Positions 1-8,779 of a DNA stretch of 35,970 nucleotides are shown here, piece by piece. Both the position numbers and the translations under genes were made by a program. The DNA is from Halanaerobiales bacterium. Its GTDB lineage: Bacteria > Bacillota > Halanaerobiia > Halanaerobiales > M55B127. Where the stretch lies: the NCBI GenBank assembly GCA_018399995.1, contig JAGYMU010000011.1:1-35970 (forward strand), written 5' to 3'. A model generated the notes under the pieces. It was not told the DNA's origin. It saw only the letters and a program-made list of their open reading frames with translations, and searched no databases. Each line of letters opens with the position of its first letter. Position 1 is the stretch's first letter.

Positions 1-1404
1 TTGTACATCTTTGGGTAGTGGTTCAGGTTGATAGTTTTCTAAAATATCAAGTACTTTCTCATTTGCCCTATCAAAAAGGGTCTTCTTACCTTCCTTTTCC
101 CAATTTTCATAGAATTGTCTTTTGAATAAATCTGGATAATAAGTCTCTTTTTTGAAGTGCTTCATGGTATGGTCTTCACCTAAGAAGTGACCACCTGGTC
201 CAACTTTATCAATAACATCTACAGCCAGGGTTTCTTCATTTACCTCTATACCCTGAACTATTCTACGCGCATAACCGATTAAGTCATTGTTGATAACCAG
301 ATTTTCTAATGAACCACAATTACCATGCTCAATATAACCAACATCATGGTTAAGATTTGCTCCAGATTGTGCAGTCATCAGTATTGATAAAGCATCTTCG
401 ATCTGTGCTTGCTCATCAACTAGCTTGGAATCTGTACAACCGGCAGTACCAAACATTGGTAAATCAAGATAATTTGATACATCTGCTAAGGCAGCCATCA
501 TCAGATCAAATTCAGGTGAGCCATATGCAAAGATAGTGGTATTCATATCCATAATTGTGAAGACACCACCCATGATAAATGGATTACCTTCATTAGTCTG
601 CTGATTTAAAACAAGGCCACTTAAACTTTCAGCCAAACCGTTTGTCATTGCACCGGCCAGTGTTGCTGGAACGGTACCTCCCGCCATAATACAGGGAGTA
701 TAAACAACAGGCAGTTGTTTTTTTCCGGCTAAAATTAATTTCTGAGCTGCATCTTCAGCATGCTGCAGAGGAGATATGGGTTCGGCATATAGTGTCATAA
801 AGGGATGCCTTCTCAATTCTTCTTCCCCACCAGCTATTATTTCACACATCTCAATAATATCTGCATAGCCTTCTACATCATTTGCTGTAATTACAATTGG
901 CTTGGAAGTATTATTTACCATAGCCTGGAACTGATGTCTGTCATATACTAGTTGTGGTACATCCTGTACAATACCTAAAGACATTACAAAGTCCAGGTTT
1001 TCCAAAGCGTCAATAACTTTTGCAGACATAGAAACTGTTTTTTTACTGGCCGGAATCCTCTCTTGTGTACTTGGATCTATAAAAAAGGGCGTATCTGAAC
1101 CGGTCCCGAAATATGCATTATTTCCGGTTAATTCCATAACTCTCTTACCTGTTCTGCTATTTGATAATGTTACCTTAGATGGTACTGTTCTAAGTGCTTT
1201 TTCCACCAGACGGGCCGGTATTCTAACTCTATTACCATCTACATAACAACCCGCTTTTTTCATGGTTTCTATAGCTTCATCATCATAATATACTACACCT
1301 GTTCTTTCCAATACTTCTTTAGCAGCACCAAGAATTCTTTTTATTTGGTCTTCTGATAAAACTTCTAAATTCTGTGATTCAGTAACTTTAAAATTACCTC
1401 TCAT
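1..1404 (-). CDS. MttB-superfamily (non-pyrrolysine, MtgB-like) trimethylamine/glycine betaine methyltransferase, C-terminus cut by window edge
   Basis: Frame read by hand on the minus strand from ATG at 1404 (MRGNFKVTESQNLEVLSEDQIKRILGAAKEVLERTGV...GTAGCTDSK...HDVGY...VGPGGHFLGEDHTMKHFKKETYYPDL...). No stop in frame to position 1, so it is missing from the ORF track. Clear paralog of the 2092-3582 protein. No in-frame TAG. Confidence 0.9.
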   Translation of the reverse strand, partial: MRGNFKVTESQNLEVLSEDQIKRILGAAKEVLERTGVVYYDDEAIETMKKAGCYVDGNRVRIPARLVEKALRTVPSKVTLSNSRTGKRVMELTGNNAYFGTGSDTPFFIDPSTQERIPASKKTVSMSAKVIDALENLDFVMSLGIVQDVPQLVYDRHQFQAMVNNTSKPIVITANDVEGYADIIEMCEIIAGGEEELRRHPFMTLYAEPISPLQHAEDAAQKLILAGKKQLPVVYTPCIMAGGTVPATLAGAMTNGLAESLSGLVLNQQTNEGNPFIMGGVFTIMDMNTTIFAYGSPEFDLMMAALADVSNYLDLPMFGTAGCTDSKLVDEQAQIEDALSILMTAQSGANLNHDVGYIEHGNCGSLENLVINNDLIGYARRIVQGIEVNEETLAVDVIDKVGPGGHFLGEDHTMKHFKKETYYPDLFKRQFYENWEKEGKKTLFDRANEKVLDILENYQPEPLPKDVQ

Positions 1405-1427
1405 CTATTTTCACCATCCTTTCTTTA

Positions 1428-2063
1428 CTATTCATTTATAAGATTAAATGCTAAATCTTTGGCTGAAGCTGCATCGGGTGCCCAGCCATCTGCTCCAATT
1501 TCATCTGCAAATTCTTTTGTAACCGGGGCTCCACCTACCATGACTTTAACTGAATCTCTTAGTCCTTCTTCTTCTAAGACTTCAATTGTATCTCTCATTG
1601 AAAGCATAGTAGTTGTAAGTAAGGCACTCATACCCAGGACATCTGGTTTAGTTTCTTTGACTTTTTCTGCGAATTCAGCCGGGGAAATATCTGTACCCAT
1701 ATTAATTATCTCAAATCCTCCACTTTCCATCATCATCCCAACCAGATTTTTACCTATATCATGTAAGTCACCTGAGACTGTGCCTAAAAGAACCGTACCT
1801 TCAGAAGTAACTTCACCATCTACTAATAAAGGTCTTACTATGTTCATACCACCTTTCATTGCTTTAGCAGACATTAGTACCTCCGGTACAAACATATCAC
1901 CCGCTTTAAATCTCTTTCCTACGACATTCATACCATTTATTAAACCATTGTTGATGATATCATTAGGTTCTATTCCTTCATCAACAGCTTTTTGAGTCAT
2001 CTCTCCCACAACTTCTTGTTTACCTTTAATTACGGCGTCAGCCATCTTTTCAAAATCTGCCAC
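1428..2063 (-). CDS. Corrinoid (B12-binding) methyltransferase protein, MttC/MtbC/MtgC-like
   Basis: ORF track; cobalamin-binding GDLHDIG motif (DxHxxG) and downstream MSALLTTTM / GGAPVT segments; GTG start (cac at 2061-2063) preceded by GGGAGG. Confidence 0.93.
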   Translation of the reverse strand: MADFEKMADAVIKGKQEVVGEMTQKAVDEGIEPNDIINNGLINGMNVVGKRFKAGDMFVPEVLMSAKAMKGGMNIVRPLLVDGEVTSEGTVLLGTVSGDLHDIGKNLVGMMMESGGFEIINMGTDISPAEFAEKVKETKPDVLGMSALLTTTMLSMRDTIEVLEEEGLRDSVKVMVGGAPVTKEFADEIGADGWAPDAASAKDLAFNLINE

Positions 2064-2091
2064 TAATATATACCTCCCTTAACTATTTTTA

Positions 2092-3582
2092 CTACTTATT
2101 TTTTTTCGATTTATCTTTATTTGCTTCTCTTTCTTCTGCTTTTTCCATAATCTCTTCTATTTTAGCCTTTACATCATCAGGTAGCTGTTTTACTTCATGG
2201 GTATCAACTATTTTGTGTACTTTTTCTTTGACACGTTCTCCCATTGAAGTACCACCGGCTTTTGTCTTCCAACCATCATATCTCATTCTATTTATCAGAT
2301 CGGGGAACCAGGTTTCCTCTTTAAAGTGTTTTAAAGTATGTTCTTCACCGAGGAAATGACCACCTGGGCCAACATCATCTATTACATCTACGGCCAGATG
2401 TTCATCATTTACTTCAATACCTCTCATGATCCTTCTGACCATACCGATAATTTCATCACCCATCACGAGCTGATCTAGTGAACCGACCTGTCCAGAAGCT
2501 GTATAACCAACATCGTGAACCATATTAGCTCCGGCCAAAGCTGCAGTCAATATGCTCATAGCCGATTCAGCAGCGGCCTGTCCATCCAAGGTATGAGAAT
2601 CAGTACAGCCACCTGTACCAAATATAGGAACACCCATATAATGAGCTACTTCAGCCACACCGGCCTGCAGTAGTTGAAATTCAGGACTGCCATAACTAAA
2701 TATGGTTGTTTTCATATCCATAATACCATAGACTCCACCCATAATAATTGGAGTTCCTTTTCTAACTAATTGTGAGACAACTATACCTGCTATACTTTCA
2801 GATATACCCTGAACTATTGTACCTGCCATCGTAGCTGGAGTTGTTGCCCCTGACATTACACAGGGAGTATATACTATAGGTATTTTGTTTTTAGCTGCAA
2901 ATACTACTTTACCAATTGCTTCTCTGGAATGTAGTAAAGGTGAAGTTGGCTCAGAGTATAAGAACATAAATGGTTTTTTCTGTAGTTCCTCTAAGCTTCC
3001 TCTAACAGCAGAAGCGATATCAATAATATCTTGATACTGATCGATATCAAAACCCCAATGAACAACAGGTTTGGTGGTATTTTCAACCATTGTTTTAAAG
3101 GCATAAACATCTGCTATATTATCGGTAACACCGGTTGGTGTACCCAAGTCCATTGCAAAATCGATATTTGGCAGGGCATCTACAACTTTAGCAACCCTTT
3201 CTGTATCTTCTAAGATTGGTCTTCTTCTTTCACCTGTGTCTGGATCCTTATGGTATGTATTGGTAGGTCCAGGGCCATAATAGGTGTTATTTGTATTGAT
3301 ATTTAATTTGCGGTTACCGTCTCTATCATACAAAAGTATCTTAGAAGGAGCACTATCTACTGCCCATTCACTTAAACTAATTGGTATCTTTACTACTTTG
3401 TCTTCAATCCAACAACCTGCTTCTTCTAAATATTTTCTTGATTCATCATCAAATATTTTAACACCCGTTCTTTCTAATACTTCCAGGGCTGCATAAAATA
3501 TTTGCTCTCTTTCATCATCTGATAACGATCTAAAATTAACTGTTTTATTTACATTATATCTCGAGCGTACATATCTACTCAT
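2092..3582 (-). CDS. MttB-superfamily (non-pyrrolysine) methyltransferase, second copy
   Basis: 496 aa complete ORF with no in-frame TAG; shares many blocks with the 1-1404 protein (EVLERTGV, FGTGGCTDS, HDVGY, GIEVN.E.LAVDVID.VGPGGHFLGE.HT.KHFK.ET..PDL). Lys-rich C-terminal tail. Confidence 0.92.
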   Translation of the reverse strand: MSRYVRSRYNVNKTVNFRSLSDDEREQIFYAALEVLERTGVKIFDDESRKYLEEAGCWIEDKVVKIPISLSEWAVDSAPSKILLYDRDGNRKLNINTNNTYYGPGPTNTYHKDPDTGERRRPILEDTERVAKVVDALPNIDFAMDLGTPTGVTDNIADVYAFKTMVENTTKPVVHWGFDIDQYQDIIDIASAVRGSLEELQKKPFMFLYSEPTSPLLHSREAIGKVVFAAKNKIPIVYTPCVMSGATTPATMAGTIVQGISESIAGIVVSQLVRKGTPIIMGGVYGIMDMKTTIFSYGSPEFQLLQAGVAEVAHYMGVPIFGTGGCTDSHTLDGQAAAESAMSILTAALAGANMVHDVGYTASGQVGSLDQLVMGDEIIGMVRRIMRGIEVNDEHLAVDVIDDVGPGGHFLGEEHTLKHFKEETWFPDLINRMRYDGWKTKAGGTSMGERVKEKVHKIVDTHEVKQLPDDVKAKIEEIMEKAEEREANKDKSKKNK

Positions 3583-3600
3583 CTTTTCACCATCCTTTCA

Positions 3601-4239
3601 TTACTTTTCTTTTATTAGATCCATAGCTAAGTCTTTAGCTGAGGCAGCATCTGGTGCCCAGCCGTCTGCTCCAATTTCATCTGCAAATTCTTTTGTTACC
3701 GGGGCTCCACCGACCATAATTTTAACTGAATCCCTTAGTCCCTCTTCCTCTAATACTTCAATCGTATCTCTCATTGAAAGCATAGTAGTTGTAAGTAAGG
3801 CACTCATACCCAGTACATCAGGTTTGTGTTCTTTAACTTTTTCTGCGAATTCAGCCGGTGAAATATCTGTTCCTAAATTGACTATTTCAAAACCTCCGCT
3901 TTCCATCATCATCCCAACCAGATTTTTACCTATATCATGTAAATCACCCGAAACTGTTCCAAGAAGTACTTTTCCTTCAGAGGTAACTTCACCCTCTACA
4001 AGTAGTGGTCTTACAATTTCCATACCACCTTTCATTGATTTTGCTGACATTAGTACTTCTGGTACAAACATATCCCCCGCTTTAAATCTCTTTCCTACGA
4101 TATTCATACCGTTAATCAAACCATTATTAATAATATCGTTCGGTTCTACTCCTTCATCAACTGCTTTTTGAGTCAAGTCAACAACAACTTCCTTATTACC
4201 TTTAATTACTGCATCAGCCATTTTTTCAAAGTCTGCCAA
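3601..4239 (-). CDS. Corrinoid (B12-binding) methyltransferase protein, second copy
   Basis: Ungapped comparison by eye with the 1428-2063 protein gives roughly 18 differences in about 211 residues; same DLHDIG motif; TTG start (caa at 4237-4239) preceded by AGGAG. Confidence 0.93.
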   Translation of the reverse strand: MADFEKMADAVIKGNKEVVVDLTQKAVDEGVEPNDIINNGLINGMNIVGKRFKAGDMFVPEVLMSAKSMKGGMEIVRPLLVEGEVTSEGKVLLGTVSGDLHDIGKNLVGMMMESGGFEIVNLGTDISPAEFAEKVKEHKPDVLGMSALLTTTMLSMRDTIEVLEEEGLRDSVKIMVGGAPVTKEFADEIGADGWAPDAASAKDLAMDLIKEK

Positions 4240-4276
4240 TATTATTCACTCCTTTTTATCTTATTGTTTTTTAAAC

Positions 4277-4318
4277 CTGTGTAATTTTTACACAGTTTTG
4301 TAAAAATAATCATGATTA
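4277..4318. promoter_or_regulatory. Two adjacent palindromes in the leader of the corrinoid/methyltransferase genes
   Basis: CTGTGTAA-TTT-TTACACAG (4277-4295, 8-bp perfect arms) and TAATCATGATTA (4307-4318, perfect 12-bp palindrome), both between the 4329-4382 terminator and the TTG start at 4239. Confidence 0.45.
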
Positions 4319-4328
4319 GACATTGCTC

Positions 4329-4382
4329 AAAAAAAATTTACGGGGTTAGCTGGAATGCCAGGGCATCCCAGCCTATTTCCCC
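4329..4382 (-). terminator. Intrinsic terminator just after the BCCT transporter gene
   Basis: Minus strand: GGGG..GGCTGGGATGCC-CT-GGCATTCCAGC..CCCC, then GTAAATTTTTTTT; begins about 12 nt past the BCCT stop. The plus strand also has a T-run after the hairpin. Confidence 0.75.
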
Positions 4383-4393
4383 TATTTTTTTAA

Positions 4394-5944
4394 TTATGCA
4401 CTATCCTCAGCATATTTGCCAATTCCTTTTTCCTTCTTTCTTCTCTCGGCAAATAAGTCCTTTAATAGGGCATAAATCATAAAGAACATAACGATCATAA
4501 ACGGCCAACCGGATACAACTGAAGCGGTCTGTAATGCGGATAGACCACCTGTAAAGATTAAAATTGCAGCAATTGCACCCTCACTAACACCCCAGAGAAC
4601 TCTTAAGTTAACAGGTGGGTTGGGATCACCATGTGATGTCAGCATACCATTAACATATGTAGCTGAGTCAGATGATGTTATAAAGAATATTGTAACAGAG
4701 ATTGTTCCTAATAAAATCAGGAATTTAGCCAGTGGTAAAGTGGCTAATGCAGCATAGAAACCGGCCGCCTCACTCTGATTAACAGCATCAATTAAACCTT
4801 GTCCCCCTTCACCTAAAGCAATATGAAGTCCGGTTCCTCCAAAGACTGCAAACCAGACCAAACTAACAAGTACGGGTACAAAGAGGGCTCCTAATACAAA
4901 CTGCCTTATTGTCCTACCTCTGGAAACACGTGCTATAAATGTGCCTACAAAAGGTGCCCAGGCAATCCACCATGCCCAGTAAAAGAATGTCCAGGCAGGC
5001 AGCCACGGATTATCCATGATGGCATCTGACATAAACGACATCTCCACAATGTGTTGTAAGTACTGTCCCATTGAATTAGTAAATAATCTGAAGATAAATA
5101 ATGTTGGACCAAGTATTACTACAAGTATCATTAATGCAGACATTATCCATACATTGATCTTACTCAACCATTTAATTCCTTTATCTATACCGGTAATAGT
5201 TGATATTACAGCAGCTCCTGTTACCACAACTATTATTACTATTTGAACTGTTGTCGATGAACCGGCCACTATATTTAGGTGTGAAAGACCAGCTGCTATT
5301 GACATAGCACCTAAGCCTAATGATGTAGCTAAACCAAATAAAGTAGCATATACACCTATAATATTAACAACTCTACCCCATCCTTTATCCAGATTTTCTT
5401 CACCAATTAATGGTTCGAGGGTTGAACTTAATAACATAGGTAATCCCTTATGGTAAGAGAAATATGCCAGAGATCCACCCACAATTATATAAATAGACCA
5501 AGGGTGAATACCCCAGTGGAAGAAGGACAGTCTCATTGCATTAATGGCAGCCTGACTAGTTTCTGCTGTTGCATTTGCACCAGCACCTGTGGCAGGCCAG
5601 ATATAATGCCAAATTGGTTCTGAAACACTCCAAAATACAAGTCCAATTCCCATTCCAGCACTAAACAGCATTGAAAACCATTCGAATACTGTGTACTTGG
5701 GCTTTTCATCGGGTTCTCCTAATTTAACGTCACCTATCTTACTAACCATTATAAACAATGCCACACCTACAAATACTGTTGCACCTAACATAAATGTCCA
5801 ACCTAATTGTTCTGTAACAAACGCAAAGGAAGTGTTGGCAGCAGTTCTCAAACTTTCTATACCAAATATCCCCCACAACACAAACAATATGGTCAAGACA
5901 AAGGAAATCCAAAATGTCTTATTTTCTGACCAGGATTTATGCAC
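4394..5944 (-). CDS. BCCT-family betaine/carnitine/choline transporter
   Basis: 516 aa polytopic protein; FSAGMGIGLVFWSVSEP, FFHWGIHPWSIYIIVG and WTFFYWAWWIAWAPFVGTFIARVSRGRTIRQF are BCCT signatures. GTG start with GGAG upstream. Confidence 0.95.
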   Translation of the reverse strand: MHKSWSENKTFWISFVLTILFVLWGIFGIESLRTAANTSFAFVTEQLGWTFMLGATVFVGVALFIMVSKIGDVKLGEPDEKPKYTVFEWFSMLFSAGMGIGLVFWSVSEPIWHYIWPATGAGANATAETSQAAINAMRLSFFHWGIHPWSIYIIVGGSLAYFSYHKGLPMLLSSTLEPLIGEENLDKGWGRVVNIIGVYATLFGLATSLGLGAMSIAAGLSHLNIVAGSSTTVQIVIIVVVTGAAVISTITGIDKGIKWLSKINVWIMSALMILVVILGPTLFIFRLFTNSMGQYLQHIVEMSFMSDAIMDNPWLPAWTFFYWAWWIAWAPFVGTFIARVSRGRTIRQFVLGALFVPVLVSLVWFAVFGGTGLHIALGEGGQGLIDAVNQSEAAGFYAALATLPLAKFLILLGTISVTIFFITSSDSATYVNGMLTSHGDPNPPVNLRVLWGVSEGAIAAILIFTGGLSALQTASVVSGWPFMIVMFFMIYALLKDLFAERRKKEKGIGKYAEDSA

Positions 5945-6134
5945 TAATAATCACTCCTTATGATTTGACCCACTACTCAATAATCTCTTTCCTTAATAAA
6001 CACAATAATAAAGTATTAAATTTAATTCTTTCACCCCATTAAATAAAGTTTTGTTTGATTTTTTAATCACCCCCTTAAAATTTGGTATTTTGGATAAGAT
6101 AATGTTAGAAAATATACACTTTTTTAAATATTTT

Positions 6135-6147
6135 GATTATTATAATC
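6135..6147. promoter_or_regulatory. Short palindrome between the TetR gene and the BCCT gene; possible operator
   Basis: GATTAT-T-ATAATC, perfect arms; position only. Confidence 0.2.
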
Positions 6148-6182
6148 TTTCCCAACAATTATCGAATCAAAATTAAATTCAG

Positions 6183-6854
6183 CTAATTGGGAATTAAAAC
6201 CTTGGATTCTACTAAGTCACTGATATAATTCATAAAAACTTCTGTTGCTTTATCGTGCGAATAATTAAGCCTATTTTTAACCATAAGTGAGAGCATGCCG
6301 TGATACATTAATCTGATTCTTTCATCAACCTTATAGGCCGTTTCTGTAGAGAAATAGCCCTCTTCTATACACGGTTTTATATGTACAGAACATCTTTTGT
6401 AAAGCTTTGATTCTAAAAGCATTGGTATGTATTTTTTCGGAATGTTTTCCAACTCTTCAGGAAAAAGCTGGTAGTATTTTTTGAATAGATTTTCAGAATT
6501 AGCCCCAATATTTTCAGTAAATATAGCATAATATATTTTGGGATTTTCGAAGGAATGCTTTACAAAGCATCTCCAAATAAGGAGAAACTGTTCTAAAGTA
6601 TTATCACTTTTATTTAAATAAAAGGGAATTGATTTAACATAATCATCTAAAAAACTAATTGCACCAAAAAATTTCAATTGGTTTAAGTTTTCAAAGTAAT
6701 TATAAATAGTTGCACTATTATAGCCGGCCATTTTTGCTATCTTGCGAATAGTAACTTTTTCAATGCCTTCTTCGTTAATTACAGTTCTGACCGACTTAAT
6801 AAAAGCCTTTAAAATTCTCTTTTTTTTAATATCATTTTCTTCAAATTGTATCAT
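6183..6854 (-). CDS. TetR/AcrR-family transcriptional regulator
   Basis: N-terminal HTH typical of TetR (IRKIAKMAGYNSATIYNYFENLNQL), 223 aa. Confidence 0.9.
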   Translation of the reverse strand: MIQFEENDIKKKRILKAFIKSVRTVINEEGIEKVTIRKIAKMAGYNSATIYNYFENLNQLKFFGAISFLDDYVKSIPFYLNKSDNTLEQFLLIWRCFVKHSFENPKIYYAIFTENIGANSENLFKKYYQLFPEELENIPKKYIPMLLESKLYKRCSVHIKPCIEEGYFSTETAYKVDERIRLMYHGMLSLMVKNRLNYSHDKATEVFMNYISDLVESKVLIPN

Positions 6855-7604
6855 ATGATCACACTTCCAATATTATAAAGTATTCTGATAAAATTTGACA
6901 AAAATTTTTTTATAGTTTATTGCAAATTAAATATTTCAAATTAAAATAATTATGCAAAACTAATAAACATGTTTATATATTAACCATGTTTTTTTTATTT
7001 CTTGATAGTTTTAAAAATTCCTTCTTTTTTACTTAAGTTATTATTATCACAAAGTTTACAGCTACTTGAATTCTTTCCTTTTTTATTATATTATAAGTTT
7101 GTTCAAGACATATTTTTTAATTTTTACCTTAAAATTATATTAAAAAATATTGATATTATTGCTAATCTTAAAATAATTTTACAGATATTTATTTAAAATA
7201 ATGTTTTGAAATAATTATGAATTTTTTTATGAATTTTTATGAAATATTGAAGTACTAATATTTGAATTTTGCTATTAATACAGTCTTAAAAATTTTTAAT
7301 ATTAAATTCTTATTCACTTTTTTAATCAATAACTCATCTCTTTTTATATATTGAAGATAAGATTAATATTTCCTGCATAAATCAATAATATAATTATAAA
7401 CCTAATTCTGAATAATTTAATGTCTTCTTTTCTCTTATCAATCTGATATTTATATAATATTTCAAATTTCTTTAAAGTTTTATAACACTTTTGACTATAT
7501 ATCTTTTTTATATATATTTTTTCTACTCTTAAATAAACGTACATTTTATATTTAACAAAGCTTATTAGATATATTTAATTTTAAATTACAAAGGGGGAAA
7601 ATAA

Positions 7605-8750
7605 ATGAGAGAAGTTTATCTTGATAATGCTGCCACTACAAGGTATAAGCCCAAAACTGTGATTGAAGATATGAGTAATTTTATGAAAGAACTAAACTGT
7701 AGTCCAGGTCGGGGTGGATATGAATGTGCTATCCAGTCCGGTCGTGAGATTATGAAGACAAGATTTCTTATAAGTGACTTCTTCAATGCTGGTGAACCTG
7801 AAAATGTCATTTTTACAAAAAATATTACTGAATCTTTAAACTTTTTAATTAAAGGATTGCTTAAAAAGGGTGACCATGTGGTTACTACAAGTCTTGAACA
7901 CAATGCTGTTAATCGTCCATTGGAGCAGTTAAAAGAAAAAAATATGATCGACGTAAGTTATGTTAAAGCTAATCAAGAAGGTCTTTTAGATACAACTTTG
8001 GTCAAGAAAGCAATCAAGGACAATACAAAGATTATTATCTTAAACCACGCGTCTAATGTCACTGGAACTTTGTTAAATGCAAAAGAAGTTGGAACAATTG
8101 CTAAGGAACACGGGCTTTTCTTTGCCCTGGACACAGCACAAACAGCTGGTATCATTGATATTGATTTCAGTAATTTAAATCTTGATTTTTTAGGTTTTAC
8201 AGGACATAAGGGCCTGCTAGGTCCAATGGGTATTGGTGGTATGGTATTGAGTGACCGTCTCACAGATCAGATGGATTCTTTAATAACCGGTGGAACCGGC
8301 AGTCTTTCTGAAAGTGTAAAACAACCTGATTTTTTACCTGATAAATTTGAAAGTGGCACTTTAAATACACCGGGCATAATAGGATTAAGAGCAGGAGTTG
8401 AACACATCAATCAAATCGGTATTACAGCAATATATAAACATGAGTTGAGGCTTTTGGAATTATTTTTAGATGGATTAAAAGATATTAAAAAAGTTAAAGT
8501 CTATGGTTCGCAAGCTCTGCAAAAAAAAGTGCCAACCGTCCCTTTGACAGTAAAGGGATATGATTTAAGTGAATTGGGCTATAAGTTGGCTGAAGAATAT
8601 AATATTATGGTTAGGTCTGGACTACACTGCGCCCCTCAGGCTCATCAGACAATCGGTACATTTCCTGATGGTACCCTCAGATTTTCTATAGGCTGGCATA
8701 ACACCGAAGAAGATATAGAATATGTCTTAGAGAAAATGGCTGAACTTTAG
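7605..8750 (+). CDS. Aminotransferase class V / cysteine desulfurase family protein (SufS-like fold)
   Basis: MREVYLDNAATTRYKP start, FTKNITESLNFLIKG, DTAQTAG, FTGHKGLLGP (PLP lysine), VRSGLHCAP (Cys loop). Strong GGGGG ribosome-binding site. Confidence 0.92.
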   Translation: MREVYLDNAATTRYKPKTVIEDMSNFMKELNCSPGRGGYECAIQSGREIMKTRFLISDFFNAGEPENVIFTKNITESLNFLIKGLLKKGDHVVTTSLEHNAVNRPLEQLKEKNMIDVSYVKANQEGLLDTTLVKKAIKDNTKIIILNHASNVTGTLLNAKEVGTIAKEHGLFFALDTAQTAGIIDIDFSNLNLDFLGFTGHKGLLGPMGIGGMVLSDRLTDQMDSLITGGTGSLSESVKQPDFLPDKFESGTLNTPGIIGLRAGVEHINQIGITAIYKHELRLLELFLDGLKDIKKVKVYGSQALQKKVPTVPLTVKGYDLSELGYKLAEEYNIMVRSGLHCAPQAHQTIGTFPDGTLRFSIGWHNTEEDIEYVLEKMAEL

Positions 8751-8779
8751 AAAATGTTTTAAAGCAGGGTGGTTATTAT

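Noticed and set aside
1459-1995. 178-aa plus-strand ORF opposite the corrinoid gene
   Set aside because: Antisense shadow of a well-supported coding gene; low-complexity Ser/Pro/Ile composition. The same applies to the 3824-4171 ORF opposite the second corrinoid gene.
5945-6182. Possible cobalamin or glycine riboswitch before the BCCT/methyltransferase genes
   Set aside because: No B12-box-like or glycine-aptamer-like conserved sequence seen; the region is mostly AT-rich.
6995-7087. Minus-strand reading with SCKLCDNNNLSKKEGIFKTIKK, resembling a CxxC protein tail
   Set aside because: Only about 30 codons between stops and no start codon; could be a gene remnant but not supportable.
7002-7544. 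ORFs of 64 and 66 aa in the AT-rich gap
   Set aside because: Composition dominated by Ile/Leu/Phe/Lys/Tyr/Asn from AT-rich DNA, with no motif.
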